Part shown: in pieces, positions 1 to 6,942 of the stretch | Numbering within the stretch: the stretch's first letter is position 1 | How the letters are laid out: every line of letters starts with the position of its first letter | Source of the DNA: Gallibacterium faecale | GTDB taxonomy: Bacteria > Pseudomonadota > Gammaproteobacteria > Enterobacterales > Pasteurellaceae | Assembly: GCF_027920745.1 (NCBI RefSeq) | Contig: NZ_JAQIBB010000080.1 | Span: 1 to 18,131, forward strand | Length of the DNA stretch: 18,131 nucleotides | Direction: 5' to 3' | Translations under genes and position numbers: made by a program | The notes under the pieces: generated by a model | The model's input: the letters and a program-made list of their open reading frames with translations, nothing else | Told to the model about the DNA's origin: nothing | The model's database searches: none

Positions 1-2
1 AA

Positions 3-32
3 ATAATCCCTCATTAATAAATGAGGGATTAT
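3..32 (-). terminator. Intrinsic terminator hairpin downstream of asnB
   Basis: A perfect 12-bp inverted repeat (3-14 pairing with 21-32, loop TAATAA) lies 8 bases beyond the asnB stop codon on the minus strand. The following T-tract would fall at or beyond the window edge, since only two T residues on the minus strand are visible. The position and perfect stem fit a terminator, but the termination tract cannot be confirmed from this window. Confidence 0.65.
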
Positions 33-40
33 ATTTAGAT

Positions 41-1624
41 TTATTTACCACTATCACCATAGTTGCCTAATACACGTGCACTAGGATCGTTTACATTACA
101 GCCTTCCCATTCTTTATTTGGCATCCAGAAATCTTTAATCCAGTGGCTTTGTCCCGGATAGAATTTTTCAAAGATATCGCGGTAAAGTAATGATTCTTTG
201 GTGAACGGTGTACCATACGGATATTTTTCTTTCGCTTTCGCTAAATCTTCATCACTATATTTGCTTTCGGCAAAAGCTTTTAGATGATCTACCATTGAGT
301 GACCTACTGCATCACTAAATGCTGCTTTTTCACGATAAAGAATACTATCAGGTAAATAATTTGTTCCTTCAAACGCTTTACGTAATAAGTATTTACCCTT
401 GTTGTAAACATTCATTTTCTTCTCTGGGTTCACACTCATAGCGTAATCAACAAAATCAATGTCACCAAATGGAACACGTGCCTCTAACGAGTTAGCTGCA
501 AGACAACGGTCAGCACGTAACACATCATACATATATAATTCACGAATCCGTTTTTGTGCTTCTTTTTGGAATTCCGCCGCATTTGGTGCAAAGTCAGTAT
601 ATTTATAACCAAAGATTTCATCACTAACTTCACCAGTTAATAGTACTTTTAGATCAGTTTGCTCGTGGATATATTTACATACAAGATACATTCCGATACT
701 TGCACGAATAGTAGTAATATCCCAAGTTTCTAAGTGCCAAATGACTTTTTCTAATGCAGCTAACACTTCATCTTTGGTCATAATGACTTCAGTATGCTCA
801 GAACCAAGATAATCTGCCACTTCTTTAGCATACTTTAAGTCAATAGGATCGGTATCCATACCAATCGCAAATGTTTTAATTGGTTTATCTAAATGTTTTT
901 GTGCAATAGCACAAACTAACGAAGAATCTAAGCCACCACTTAATAAGAAACCTAAAGGTGCATCAGAATGTAAACGTTTGATGACCGCTTTTTCTAATTT
1001 AGTGCGTAATGTGCTGGTAATGGTGTCAAGATCTTGATCAACTACAACTTTTGGATCAGCAATGTCGTTATAACAAATAAATTCACCGTTTAGGTAATAA
1101 TGTCCCGGTGGGAATGGATGAATATCGCGACACCAACCGATTAATCCTTTCGCTTCAGATGCAAAGGCAATGCCTCCTGTTTCTTTATCATAGCCATAAA
1201 ACATTGGGCGAATTCCAATCGGATCGCGTCCTGCAATTAAAGTCCCTGTTTTGCTGTCTTTTAATACTAGGGCGAACTCTGCATCAAGCATCTTCATCAT
1301 CACATCAACGCCAACACGTTGATAAAGAGGAATCAATACTTCACAGTCACTGCCTGAATGGAAAGTGTAGGTTGAAGATAATAATTCTTTCAATTCTGTG
1401 TAGTTATAAACTTCCCCATTACAAATAAGCGAAATACCATCGTGTTGGAATGGCTGATTACCTTGCGAACTTAAATCCATAATGGATAAGCGGTGAAATC
1501 CCCAAGTTGCATCATCTGTACAAATTACTGCTTGATGATCTGGACCACGATGAAAAATATGATCGAAACTACGCTTAAATGCCTCTGAAGGCTGCGCTGA
1601 AGAAGAAAATACAAATCCACACAT
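41..1624 (-). CDS. asnB: Asparagine synthetase B, glutamine-hydrolysing
   Basis: This 527-residue enzyme makes asparagine from aspartate, ATP and glutamine in the cytoplasm. The N-terminal class II glutaminase domain starts MCGF, so Cys2 becomes the nucleophile once Met1 is removed. It shows HRGPD near 25-29, GFHRLSI at 42-48, CNGEVYN at 68-74 and GSD at 91-93. The C-terminal synthetase domain carries the pyrophosphate-loop motif SGGLDSS at 229-235 and an ARVPF segment. E. coli AsnB has 554 residues. This protein is shorter and has GEVSDE at 331-336 where E. coli has GEGSDE, so it appears to belong to a different AsnB subfamily. The ATG is preceded by an AGAGG Shine-Dalgarno. A minus-strand TATACT at 1663-1668 could be the -10 box, but I see no good -35. 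The gene stands alone, divergent from the small gene at 1875. Confidence 0.93.
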   Translation of the reverse strand: MCGFVFSSSAQPSEAFKRSFDHIFHRGPDHQAVICTDDATWGFHRLSIMDLSSQGNQPFQHDGISLICNGEVYNYTELKELLSSTYTFHSGSDCEVLIPLYQRVGVDVMMKMLDAEFALVLKDSKTGTLIAGRDPIGIRPMFYGYDKETGGIAFASEAKGLIGWCRDIHPFPPGHYYLNGEFICYNDIADPKVVVDQDLDTITSTLRTKLEKAVIKRLHSDAPLGFLLSGGLDSSLVCAIAQKHLDKPIKTFAIGMDTDPIDLKYAKEVADYLGSEHTEVIMTKDEVLAALEKVIWHLETWDITTIRASIGMYLVCKYIHEQTDLKVLLTGEVSDEIFGYKYTDFAPNAAEFQKEAQKRIRELYMYDVLRADRCLAANSLEARVPFGDIDFVDYAMSVNPEKKMNVYNKGKYLLRKAFEGTNYLPDSILYREKAAFSDAVGHSMVDHLKAFAESKYSDEDLAKAKEKYPYGTPFTKESLLYRDIFEKFYPGQSHWIKDFWMPNKEWEGCNVNDPSARVLGNYGDSGK

Positions 1625-1809
1625 ACAAAAAACCTCTGTTTTAAATTGAATTATTTCTAGCTAGTATAGTGGAAAAATAATTTTTATCTACCTTTTTTAT
1701 TAAATTTTAATAAATTTTTTATAATTAAAAGAATTTAATTGAATTTTATATAGAATAAATAGCTTATTTTTGTATTTTTTCAAATATTGTTATGTAAAAA
1801 AGAGAGTCA

Positions 1810-1839
1810 TTGATTTATTTATTTAATTTTCGATATAGT
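1810..1839 (+). promoter_or_regulatory. Candidate sigma-70 promoter for the small zinc-ribbon gene
   Basis: TTGATT (1810-1815) and TATAGT (1834-1839) are separated by 18 bases and lie 35 bases upstream of the start codon at 1875. The surrounding asnB-side intergenic DNA (1625-1874) is very AT-rich, so chance matches are likely. I see no operator-like repeat in it. Confidence 0.35.
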
Positions 1840-1874
1840 ACTCGGCGTGATTTTACTGAAATAAAGGAAGAAAA

Positions 1875-2102
1875 ATGCTTAATTGCCCCCATTGTGAGAA
1901 GAAAGTAGATAGTAGTTTATCGCACTGCCCATTTTGCCAAACGCCATTACATGATGAGGCGGCTAAGCAGGTCTATCAACAACGTATTATGCAAAGTACA
2001 CAAGAACGCCAAGAGTTGAATAAGCGTAGTGCTAAAGTTCAGTTAGTATGGCTAGTTATTTTTGCCATTGTGATTGCCGGGTTATTTTGGTGGAAAAGCT
2101 AG
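1875..2102 (+). CDS. Small zinc-ribbon, single-pass membrane protein of unknown function
   Basis: This 75-residue protein has two CxxC knuckles, Cys4/Cys7 (CPHC) and Cys18/Cys21 (CPFC), which form a short zinc ribbon. A charged, probably helical linker (about 28-55) leads to a hydrophobic membrane segment at about 56-72, ending WWKS. The predicted topology is a cytoplasmic zinc ribbon anchored by a C-terminal membrane helix. The start is supported by an AAGGAAG Shine-Dalgarno ending a few bases upstream. Similar short zinc-ribbon/transmembrane proteins are common as hypothetical proteins, and I cannot assign a role. No clear terminator follows; the repeat-rich region begins about 60 bases downstream. 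Confidence 0.75.
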   Translation: MLNCPHCEKKVDSSLSHCPFCQTPLHDEAAKQVYQQRIMQSTQERQELNKRSAKVQLVWLVIFAIVIAGLFWWKS

Positions 2103-2237
2103 AAAAGTATTTAGAATAAAGTCCACTCGGAATGACGGACAATTTTAACTTCAAAATATGAACGGACCATAAGGTCAAATCAGACTACAGGCAAACCTAA
2201 ATTTGTTCATAAATCTTAATTAAATGTTTAATGGGTT

Positions 2238-2374
2238 CCCTCTCACACTTGCCCGAATGTAAATCAGATTTTCAGGCAAAAAAAGTGATCATTTTTCGAA
2301 CGTAGTGAGAAAAATCTCTGTTTTTTGCCGCCCGGAAAATCTGATTGGAATGAGGAACAGCAAGTGTGCGAGGG
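2238..2374. repeat. 137-bp long imperfect inverted repeat
   Basis: Four nested paired blocks form a long stem. Bases 2238-2252 pair with 2360-2374 (15 bp, one mismatch), 2262-2273 with 2335-2346 (12 bp perfect), 2275-2283 with 2321-2329 (9 bp perfect) and 2291-2297 with 2309-2315 (7 bp). The terminal loop is about 11 bases. The nested order is what a cruciform or a folded RNA would need. It is too long and interrupted for a simple terminator. Confidence 0.75.
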
Positions 2375-2562
2375 TAGGCTTTCTTTTGCTTCGTTTTCTT
2401 TGCCTAAACAATGACAAAAAGCGATAGCTTTTTGAACGTTGCTAGCAACGGCCCGTTAGGGTGAGCAAGCTTGCTTGCGAATAAAATGAAGTCGCCCTTT
2501 AGGGCGAAACCTAAATTCTAATTAGAACAAAAACATCTAAAAATAGACATAGTCATAAAATT

Positions 2563-2584
2563 GAACGGACCACAAGGTCCGTTC
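2563..2584 (-). terminator. Hairpin downstream of the alcohol dehydrogenase gene
   Basis: A perfect 9-bp stem (2563-2571 with 2576-2584, loop ACAA) lies about 35 bases past the adh stop on the minus strand and is followed there by a weak T-rich stretch. It may terminate adh. The same sequence recurs in degenerate form at 2160-2176, where the right half of the stem is lost, so it may equally be part of the repeat element. Confidence 0.45.
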
Positions 2585-2618
2585 TTGTCATAATGAGGAA
2601 TATAAGTTATCCAAATTG

Positions 2619-3659
2619 TTATAAAGTACTGCTATCGATCACAAAACGATACTTCACATCACCTTTTAACATACGTTCATAAGCTTCATTAATTTGCTCA
2701 GCTTTAATTAATTCAATATCTGCAACAATATTATGTTCTGCACAGAAATCTAACATTTCTTGTGTTTCTGCAATACCACCAATCATTGAGCCAGCAATCG
2801 CAGCACGTTTACCAATTAAGATCGACACATTTGGTGATTGATGCGGATCTGCTGGTACACCAACTAAAGTCATTGTGCCATCACGTTTTAACAATGCAGT
2901 GAAGTTATCAAGATTGTGAGAAGCAGCAACCGTATTTAAGATAAAGTCAAAGCTCTTATAATGTTTTGCCATCTGTTCTGGATCTTTAGAGATCACCACT
3001 TCATCAGCACCTAATTTATGCGCTTCCGCTTTCTTAGACTCAGACGTTGTGAAAGCAACTACATAAGCCCCCATAGCGTGAGCAAGTTTAATTCCCATAT
3101 GGCCTAAACCACCAATACCAACAACCCCTACTTTTTTACCTGGTCCGGTATTCCAGTGACGAAGTGGTGAGTAAGTGGTAATGCCCGCACAAAGTAAAGG
3201 CGCAACTGCGGCTAATTGATCTACACTGTGTTTAATTTTTAATACATAGTGTTCATCGACCACAATTTGTTGTGAATAACCACCTAATGTATGACCTGGA
3301 GCATCTTCAGTTGGGCCATTATATGTACCAACCATATGATCACAGTAATTTTCTAGCCCTTCTTTACAGTCATCACATTCACGGCAACTATCCACCATAC
3401 AACCAACACCAACTAAATCACCCACCTTAAATTTAGTCACGTGTGTCCCAACTTCAACCACTTTCCCGACAATTTCGTGTCCCGGTACACAAGGATATAA
3501 CGTACCCGCCCATTCAGAACGCACTGTATGTAAATCAGAATGGCAAACACCACAATAAGCAATGTCAATTTTGACATCGTGATGTCCAGTAGCACGGCGA
3601 GTAATTGTTAATGGTTCTAATGGTTTATCGGCGGCATATGCGCCATACGCTTTAGTCAT
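2619..3659 (-). CDS. Zinc-dependent NAD(P) alcohol/aldehyde dehydrogenase, YahK/cinnamyl-alcohol type
   Basis: This 346-residue cytoplasmic medium-chain dehydrogenase interconverts alcohols and aldehydes. Catalytic zinc ligands are visible as Cys39 (in CGVCHSD), His61-Glu62 (PGHE) and Cys157 (LLCAGIT). Structural zinc cysteines are Cys92, Cys95, Cys98 and Cys106. The Rossmann motif GIGGLG is at 181-186, and the TTSESK segment about 20 residues later resembles NADP-preferring members. The length matches E. coli YahK (about 349). The start has a strong AGGGAG Shine-Dalgarno. The gene is divergent from a LysR gene that probably controls it. The natural substrate is unknown; aldehyde detoxification is the usual guess for this family. 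Confidence 0.9.
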   Translation of the reverse strand: MTKAYGAYAADKPLEPLTITRRATGHHDVKIDIAYCGVCHSDLHTVRSEWAGTLYPCVPGHEIVGKVVEVGTHVTKFKVGDLVGVGCMVDSCRECDDCKEGLENYCDHMVGTYNGPTEDAPGHTLGGYSQQIVVDEHYVLKIKHSVDQLAAVAPLLCAGITTYSPLRHWNTGPGKKVGVVGIGGLGHMGIKLAHAMGAYVVAFTTSESKKAEAHKLGADEVVISKDPEQMAKHYKSFDFILNTVAASHNLDNFTALLKRDGTMTLVGVPADPHQSPNVSILIGKRAAIAGSMIGGIAETQEMLDFCAEHNIVADIELIKAEQINEAYERMLKGDVKYRFVIDSSTL

Positions 3660-3689
3660 ATTTTCACTCCCTAGAAAATAGTTGAGAAA

Positions 3690-3704
3690 TAACGATATTT
3701 GTTA
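3690..3704. promoter_or_regulatory. Candidate LysR-type operator between adh and its divergent regulator
   Basis: TAAC-N7-GTTA (3690-3693 and 3701-3704) is a perfect dyad in the adh/LysR intergenic region, with the size and symmetry of LysR-family recognition sites. A second dyad, TTTCTA-N3-TAGAAA, is at 3766-3780 just upstream of the regulator start. Both are AT-rich and could be chance. Confidence 0.3.
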
Positions 3705-3782
3705 AATAAAAGCTATGTTACGATAATTATTATTTCTATAAAATTTATTAATCAGAATTTCATAATTTCTAAAATAGAAACC

Positions 3783-4703
3783 ATGTTAAATAAACTTGAA
3801 GCCTTAAAAGTGTTTTGTGTGGCGGCAGAAACGTTACAATTTAAAGAAGCAGCAAACCGTTTAGCAATTTCACCACCTGTGGTTACGCGTATTATTGCAG
3901 AATTAGAAGATCATTTAGGTGAGCCTTTATTTCAGCGAAATACACGACAAATTAAATTAACTGAGTTTGGTCAGCAATTCTTGCCACAGGCAAAGCAGTT
4001 AGTAGAAGAAACTGAACGACTATTTGCTCCGACTCGGCGGCGACATAATCAGGATATGGCAGGATTAGTGCGGATTACTTTGCCAGAATTACCCGATCAA
4101 GAAAATATTCTGCAAGAATTACTGCAAGCGATCTCACCGTATCCAGAACTTATTATTGATTGGCAACAAAGTGAAATTCGAGTAAATGCGATTGAAGCCC
4201 AAATTGATTTAGGAATTCGTATTGGCAATTTCACAGATGGCAGAATGATTACCCGGAAAGTTGGTGAAGTTACTGAAAAAATTGTCGCCGCACCAACATT
4301 GTTGGCTAATAATGGCTATCCAAAAGATATCGCAAATTTACAAAAAAACTTTCCCTTATCGGCCATTTTTGATGGCAATACAGGGCGAGTTTGGAGCTGG
4401 TATCTTAATGATCATTGGCAGTTTACGCCAAATCGTCCGCAATTTATTGGTAGTCACGGCAACATTACGTTACAGGCAGCGTTAGCCGGAAGAGTGGTAG
4501 CCCACCAGTTGGATTGGTTGGTTGATCCCTATTTGTCTAGTGGTGAATTGGTTGAACTATTTGCTGAAATACCAAAGTACCGTTGGCCAGTATATGTTTA
4601 TCGCCCACAAAGAACAATTACACCAACTCGGGTAAAAGTCGTTTTTGATCTGTTAGTGGAGATTGTTGGGAAACGATTTAAAGCAAAACCTCATACTAAA
4701 TAA
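3783..4703 (+). CDS. LysR-family transcriptional regulator (divergent from adh)
   Basis: I place the start at the ATG at 3783, giving 306 residues. From there the protein begins MLNKLEALKVF, the normal beginning of a LysR winged-helix domain. An in-frame TTG at 3699 would add 28 hydrophobic, non-conserved residues and is less likely. The helix-turn-helix spans about residues 5-60 (FKEAANRLAISPPVVTRII). The rest is an effector-binding domain of normal length. Neither start has a convincing Shine-Dalgarno, which is unusual in this window. By position it is the probable regulator of the adjacent zinc alcohol dehydrogenase. The inducer is unknown. Confidence 0.87.
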   Translation: MLNKLEALKVFCVAAETLQFKEAANRLAISPPVVTRIIAELEDHLGEPLFQRNTRQIKLTEFGQQFLPQAKQLVEETERLFAPTRRRHNQDMAGLVRITLPELPDQENILQELLQAISPYPELIIDWQQSEIRVNAIEAQIDLGIRIGNFTDGRMITRKVGEVTEKIVAAPTLLANNGYPKDIANLQKNFPLSAIFDGNTGRVWSWYLNDHWQFTPNRPQFIGSHGNITLQAALAGRVVAHQLDWLVDPYLSSGELVELFAEIPKYRWPVYVYRPQRTITPTRVKVVFDLLVEIVGKRFKAKPHTK

Positions 4704-4715
4704 AGTATGAGGTTT
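4686..4715. terminator. Shared hairpin between convergent lysR and azoR genes
   Basis: A perfect 12-bp stem (4686-4697 with 4704-4715, loop AAATAA) overlaps the LysR stop codon at 4701-4703 and lies about 41 bases beyond the azoR stop on the opposite strand. Short T-runs follow on each side (TTT on plus, TTTT on minus), so it may act in both directions, more convincingly for azoR. Confidence 0.65.
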
Positions 4716-4756
4716 GCAATGAGCGTTAAAAATTTTCGAGGTATCTAGAATTTTAA

Positions 4757-5347
4757 TTATTTCAAAATTTCATCAATTTTTGCAGATGCTTGCGCAACTG
4801 CTTCTTCTGCTTTATAAGCAAGTCCTTCAACATGAATCACATCAACATTGCTTAAACCAACAAAACCAAGCGTTTGTTTTAACCAAGGCGTTAATGTATC
4901 AAATTCTGTCCCAGCGTATTCACCACCACTTGTTACAAAGGCAAATACAGGCACATTTGGTAGTAAACCTTTTGGACCATTTTCATCATATTGGAAAGTC
5001 ACACGTGGACGAGCAATATAATCAATATAGGTTCTAAAGGTAGCCGGTGTTGTGAAGTTATAACGTGGTAAACCTAACACAATGTAATCAGCATTTTTTA
5101 ATTCAGAGATTAATTCATCAGCTAAAGCGATTGCTGCACGTTGCGCTGCAGTATCTGTAACACCAGCACGAATTGCCGCCACAGTTTCACTATTTAAAAG
5201 TGGAACAGGATTCGCATCTAAATCACGATCAACGATGTTTACTTCAGGCCATTTTGCTTTTGTTTTTGCAATAAATTGATCAATAAGCTGATTTGAAAAA
5301 CTATTTTCACCATTTACAGAGGTGCGTAATACTAAAACATTACTCAT
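4757..5347 (-). CDS. azoR: FMN-dependent NADH azoreductase (quinone reductase)
   Basis: This flavodoxin-fold enzyme reduces quinones and azo or nitro compounds by two-electron transfer from NADH in the cytoplasm. I use the ATG at 5347 (196 residues). An in-frame TTG lies one codon upstream, but an AAGGAG Shine-Dalgarno sits 7 bases before the ATG, so the ATG is preferred. Family features include the N-terminal beta-strand VLVLRTS, a YNF phosphate/flavin-contacting segment (LPRYNFTTPATF), VTFQYDENGPKGL and the SGGEYAG loop. E. coli AzoR is 201 residues and follows the same order. It is the second gene of a doxX-azoR operon, with 13 bases between the genes. Confidence 0.92.
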   Translation of the reverse strand: MSNVLVLRTSVNGENSFSNQLIDQFIAKTKAKWPEVNIVDRDLDANPVPLLNSETVAAIRAGVTDTAAQRAAIALADELISELKNADYIVLGLPRYNFTTPATFRTYIDYIARPRVTFQYDENGPKGLLPNVPVFAFVTSGGEYAGTEFDTLTPWLKQTLGFVGLSNVDVIHVEGLAYKAEEAVAQASAKIDEILK

Positions 5348-5360
5348 CAAGAAACTCCTT

Positions 5361-5759
5361 CTATTGTTTATTTCTAAGATTATCTAAAGCCCAAGCGCCG
5401 CTACCCGCTACTGCAATATAAAGATAGATAAAGCAGAATAAGACAGCAGCTTCACCACCATTCAGTAAAGGAAGTAAGAAAGTTGAAGCGGAAGCGTGAC
5501 CGATAAAATAAGCAAATGCCATTTCACCTGACAAGATGAAAGCTACAACTCGGGAAAATAAACCAAGTACTAATAAAATACCACCGACAAGTTCTAGGAT
5601 ACCAGCAATTCCTATCATAGAAAAAATCGATAAACCATCAAACATTGCTACATGAGGCAAACCCAATAATTTTGCACTGCCGTGTAGTAAAAATGTGTAT
5701 CCTGCCACGATACGTAATAACCCTAATCCATAGTTAGGTAAGCTGTTTGTACTACTCAT
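5361..5759 (-). CDS. DoxX-family integral membrane protein
   Basis: This 132-residue protein has about four hydrophobic helices (near 12-30, 42-65, 70-90 and 95-118), the DoxX architecture. LLRIVAGYTFLLHGSAKL is the typical first helix, with an HG(S/A)xK motif. DoxX proteins sit in the cytoplasmic membrane; some take part in thiosulfate:quinone oxidoreduction or thiol/redox stress responses, but most are uncharacterised. It lies 13 bases upstream of azoR on the same strand, and the azoR Shine-Dalgarno immediately follows the doxX stop, so the two are co-transcribed. A minus-strand TATACT at 5799-5804 could be the -10 box. Coupling to quinone chemistry is inferred from the partner gene. Confidence 0.85.
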   Translation of the reverse strand: MSSTNSLPNYGLGLLRIVAGYTFLLHGSAKLLGLPHVAMFDGLSIFSMIGIAGILELVGGILLVLGLFSRVVAFILSGEMAFAYFIGHASASTFLLPLLNGGEAAVLFCFIYLYIAVAGSGAWALDNLRNKQ

Positions 5760-5801
5760 AAGTTGTCCTTTTCTTATTACTGAACGAAAACGTAGCTTAG
5801 T

Positions 5802-5832
5802 ATATTGATTTCTATATTGGAAAAAGATATTG
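5802..5832. promoter_or_regulatory. Three phased ATATTG repeats in the doxX/LysR intergenic region
   Basis: ATATTG occurs at 5802-5807, 5814-5819 and 5827-5832, with starts 12 and 13 bases apart, and overlaps the candidate doxX -10 box. The spacing is just over one helical turn, so bound subunits would lie roughly on one face. This fits a LysR-type regulator covering several half-sites, but the region is AT-rich and the match is only suggestive. Confidence 0.3.
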
Positions 5833-5869
5833 TTTTTGGAAAAGTATTATTTCTTAATAGGAAACAATA

Positions 5870-6733
5870 ATGGATACATTACAAAGTATGCGGATTTTTC
5901 GCCAGATTGTAGAAAGCGGTAGTTTTAGCAAAGCAGCAGATCAGATGGATTTATCAACCTCTATGGTGAGTAAGCATCTATCGCATTTAGAAAATTACTT
6001 ACAAGCGAAGTTATTAAATCGAACTAGCCGTAAATTAAGCTTAACCGAAATGGGCGAACAATATTATCAACGTTGTATTATTGCATTAGATGATTTAGAG
6101 GAAGCAAAACAAATTGTAAGTCAGGGCACGATTCATCCGCAAGGAACGTTAAAAATTACAATGCCCGTTTGGTTTGCTACTCCACCCTTTGTTAATTTGT
6201 TAGCAGAGTATCGCAGCCGTTATCCTAAAGTGAATTTGCAGCTTTCATTAGATAATCATCATGCGGATTTGGTGGGACAAGGGTTTGATTTAGCATTAAA
6301 AGTGACAACCCATTTATCAGATAATTTAATTGTTAAACCGATTGCGAGTATCGCTTTTCACTGGGTAGCTAGCCCACAATATTTAACTGAGTTTACGAAG
6401 CAGCCACAACAATTATGGGATCAACATAAAGGATTAGTGCCGACTTATACACATTTGGAGCATCATTTTACAGATACGATTGCCAGTGATAATACCCTAA
6501 TGTTGTATCAATTAGCGTTAGCAGGACAAGGTGTTGCTTATTTACCTAGTTATTTGTGCGATGATGCTGTGAGAAATGGCAAGTTACAGATTATTCCCCA
6601 TCCTGCTAACCGTAATCATACGCTTTATGCTGTCTATATGAATCGAGAATTTATGAGCGCAAAAGTACGTAGTTTTATTGATTTTATTGCGGAAAATTTT
6701 GCTGGCATGGTAGAAAAGGAATATCACTTTTAA
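5870..6733 (+). CDS. LysR-family transcriptional regulator (divergent from doxX-azoR)
   Basis: This is a 287-residue protein with a winged-helix LysR DNA-binding domain at about 1-60 (FSKAADQMDLSTSMVSKHLS, then LLNRTSRKLSLTE). A PBP2-like effector domain fills about 90-287. The sequence resembles the large LysR subgroup beginning MDTLxxMRIF that often controls neighbouring NAD(P)H or flavin oxidoreductases. An AGGAAAC Shine-Dalgarno precedes the ATG. It is divergent from doxX-azoR with 110 bases between, so it most likely regulates that operon. The effector, perhaps a quinone or electrophile, is inferred from the target enzyme. Confidence 0.9.
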   Translation: MDTLQSMRIFRQIVESGSFSKAADQMDLSTSMVSKHLSHLENYLQAKLLNRTSRKLSLTEMGEQYYQRCIIALDDLEEAKQIVSQGTIHPQGTLKITMPVWFATPPFVNLLAEYRSRYPKVNLQLSLDNHHADLVGQGFDLALKVTTHLSDNLIVKPIASIAFHWVASPQYLTEFTKQPQQLWDQHKGLVPTYTHLEHHFTDTIASDNTLMLYQLALAGQGVAYLPSYLCDDAVRNGKLQIIPHPANRNHTLYAVYMNREFMSAKVRSFIDFIAENFAGMVEKEYHF

Positions 6734-6870
6734 TAGATCATAATGAGAAGGAGTAACTTTTCATGATCATGATGTAAAAAATCTATTTAATATTTTTTCT
6801 AATGGATGAATTAAATACATTGCATACACATTGCTAATATATTCCAATGAGATTTTTCGGGGCAAATAAC

Positions 6871-6886
6871 AGTGATTGTTCGCACA
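6871..6886. promoter_or_regulatory. CRP-like site upstream of the small gene and ghrB
   Basis: AGTGA-N6-GCACA matches the Crp consensus TGTGA-N6-TCACA at 8 of 10 positions, one mismatch per half. Pasteurellaceae Crp uses essentially the E. coli site. I could not place a well-spaced promoter relative to it, so its function is uncertain. Confidence 0.3.
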
Positions 6887-6942
6887 GCGTTTGAAATCAC
6901 CTTTTTGCTTGAACATCTTATCTGTATTTGGAGAGGTAAGAG

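Larger units (their letters stand above)
2160..2584. repeat. Structured intergenic repeat region (candidate dispersed element)
   Basis: The 516-base gap between the zinc-ribbon gene and the alcohol dehydrogenase holds no plausible gene but is rich in symmetry. It contains a 137-bp imperfect hairpin (2238-2374), then short perfect or near-perfect palindromes at 2416-2433, 2437-2450, 2465-2474 and 2492-2507. Near-identical 17-base copies beginning GAACGGACC occur at 2160-2176 and 2563-2579, and AAACCTAAATT occurs at 2193-2203 and 2507-2517. Such organisation is typical of MITE-, REP- or BIME-like dispersed elements. No transposase is present. Whether other genomic copies exist cannot be told from this window. 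Confidence 0.5.

Noticed and set aside
1108..1428. Open frame of 106 codons on the plus strand inside asnB
   Set aside because: It lies opposite a clear asnB coding sequence, shows no family features and has biased composition expected of a complementary frame.
2103..2618. Protein-coding gene or RNA gene such as a tRNA or tmRNA in the large gap
   Set aside because: No frame has a start with a ribosome site, and the hairpins do not form a cloverleaf or match a known RNA family that I recognise.
6872..6905. Hairpin with following T-run as a terminator or attenuator
   Set aside because: The stem is only 6 bp with a 17-base loop, too weak to call without supporting evidence.
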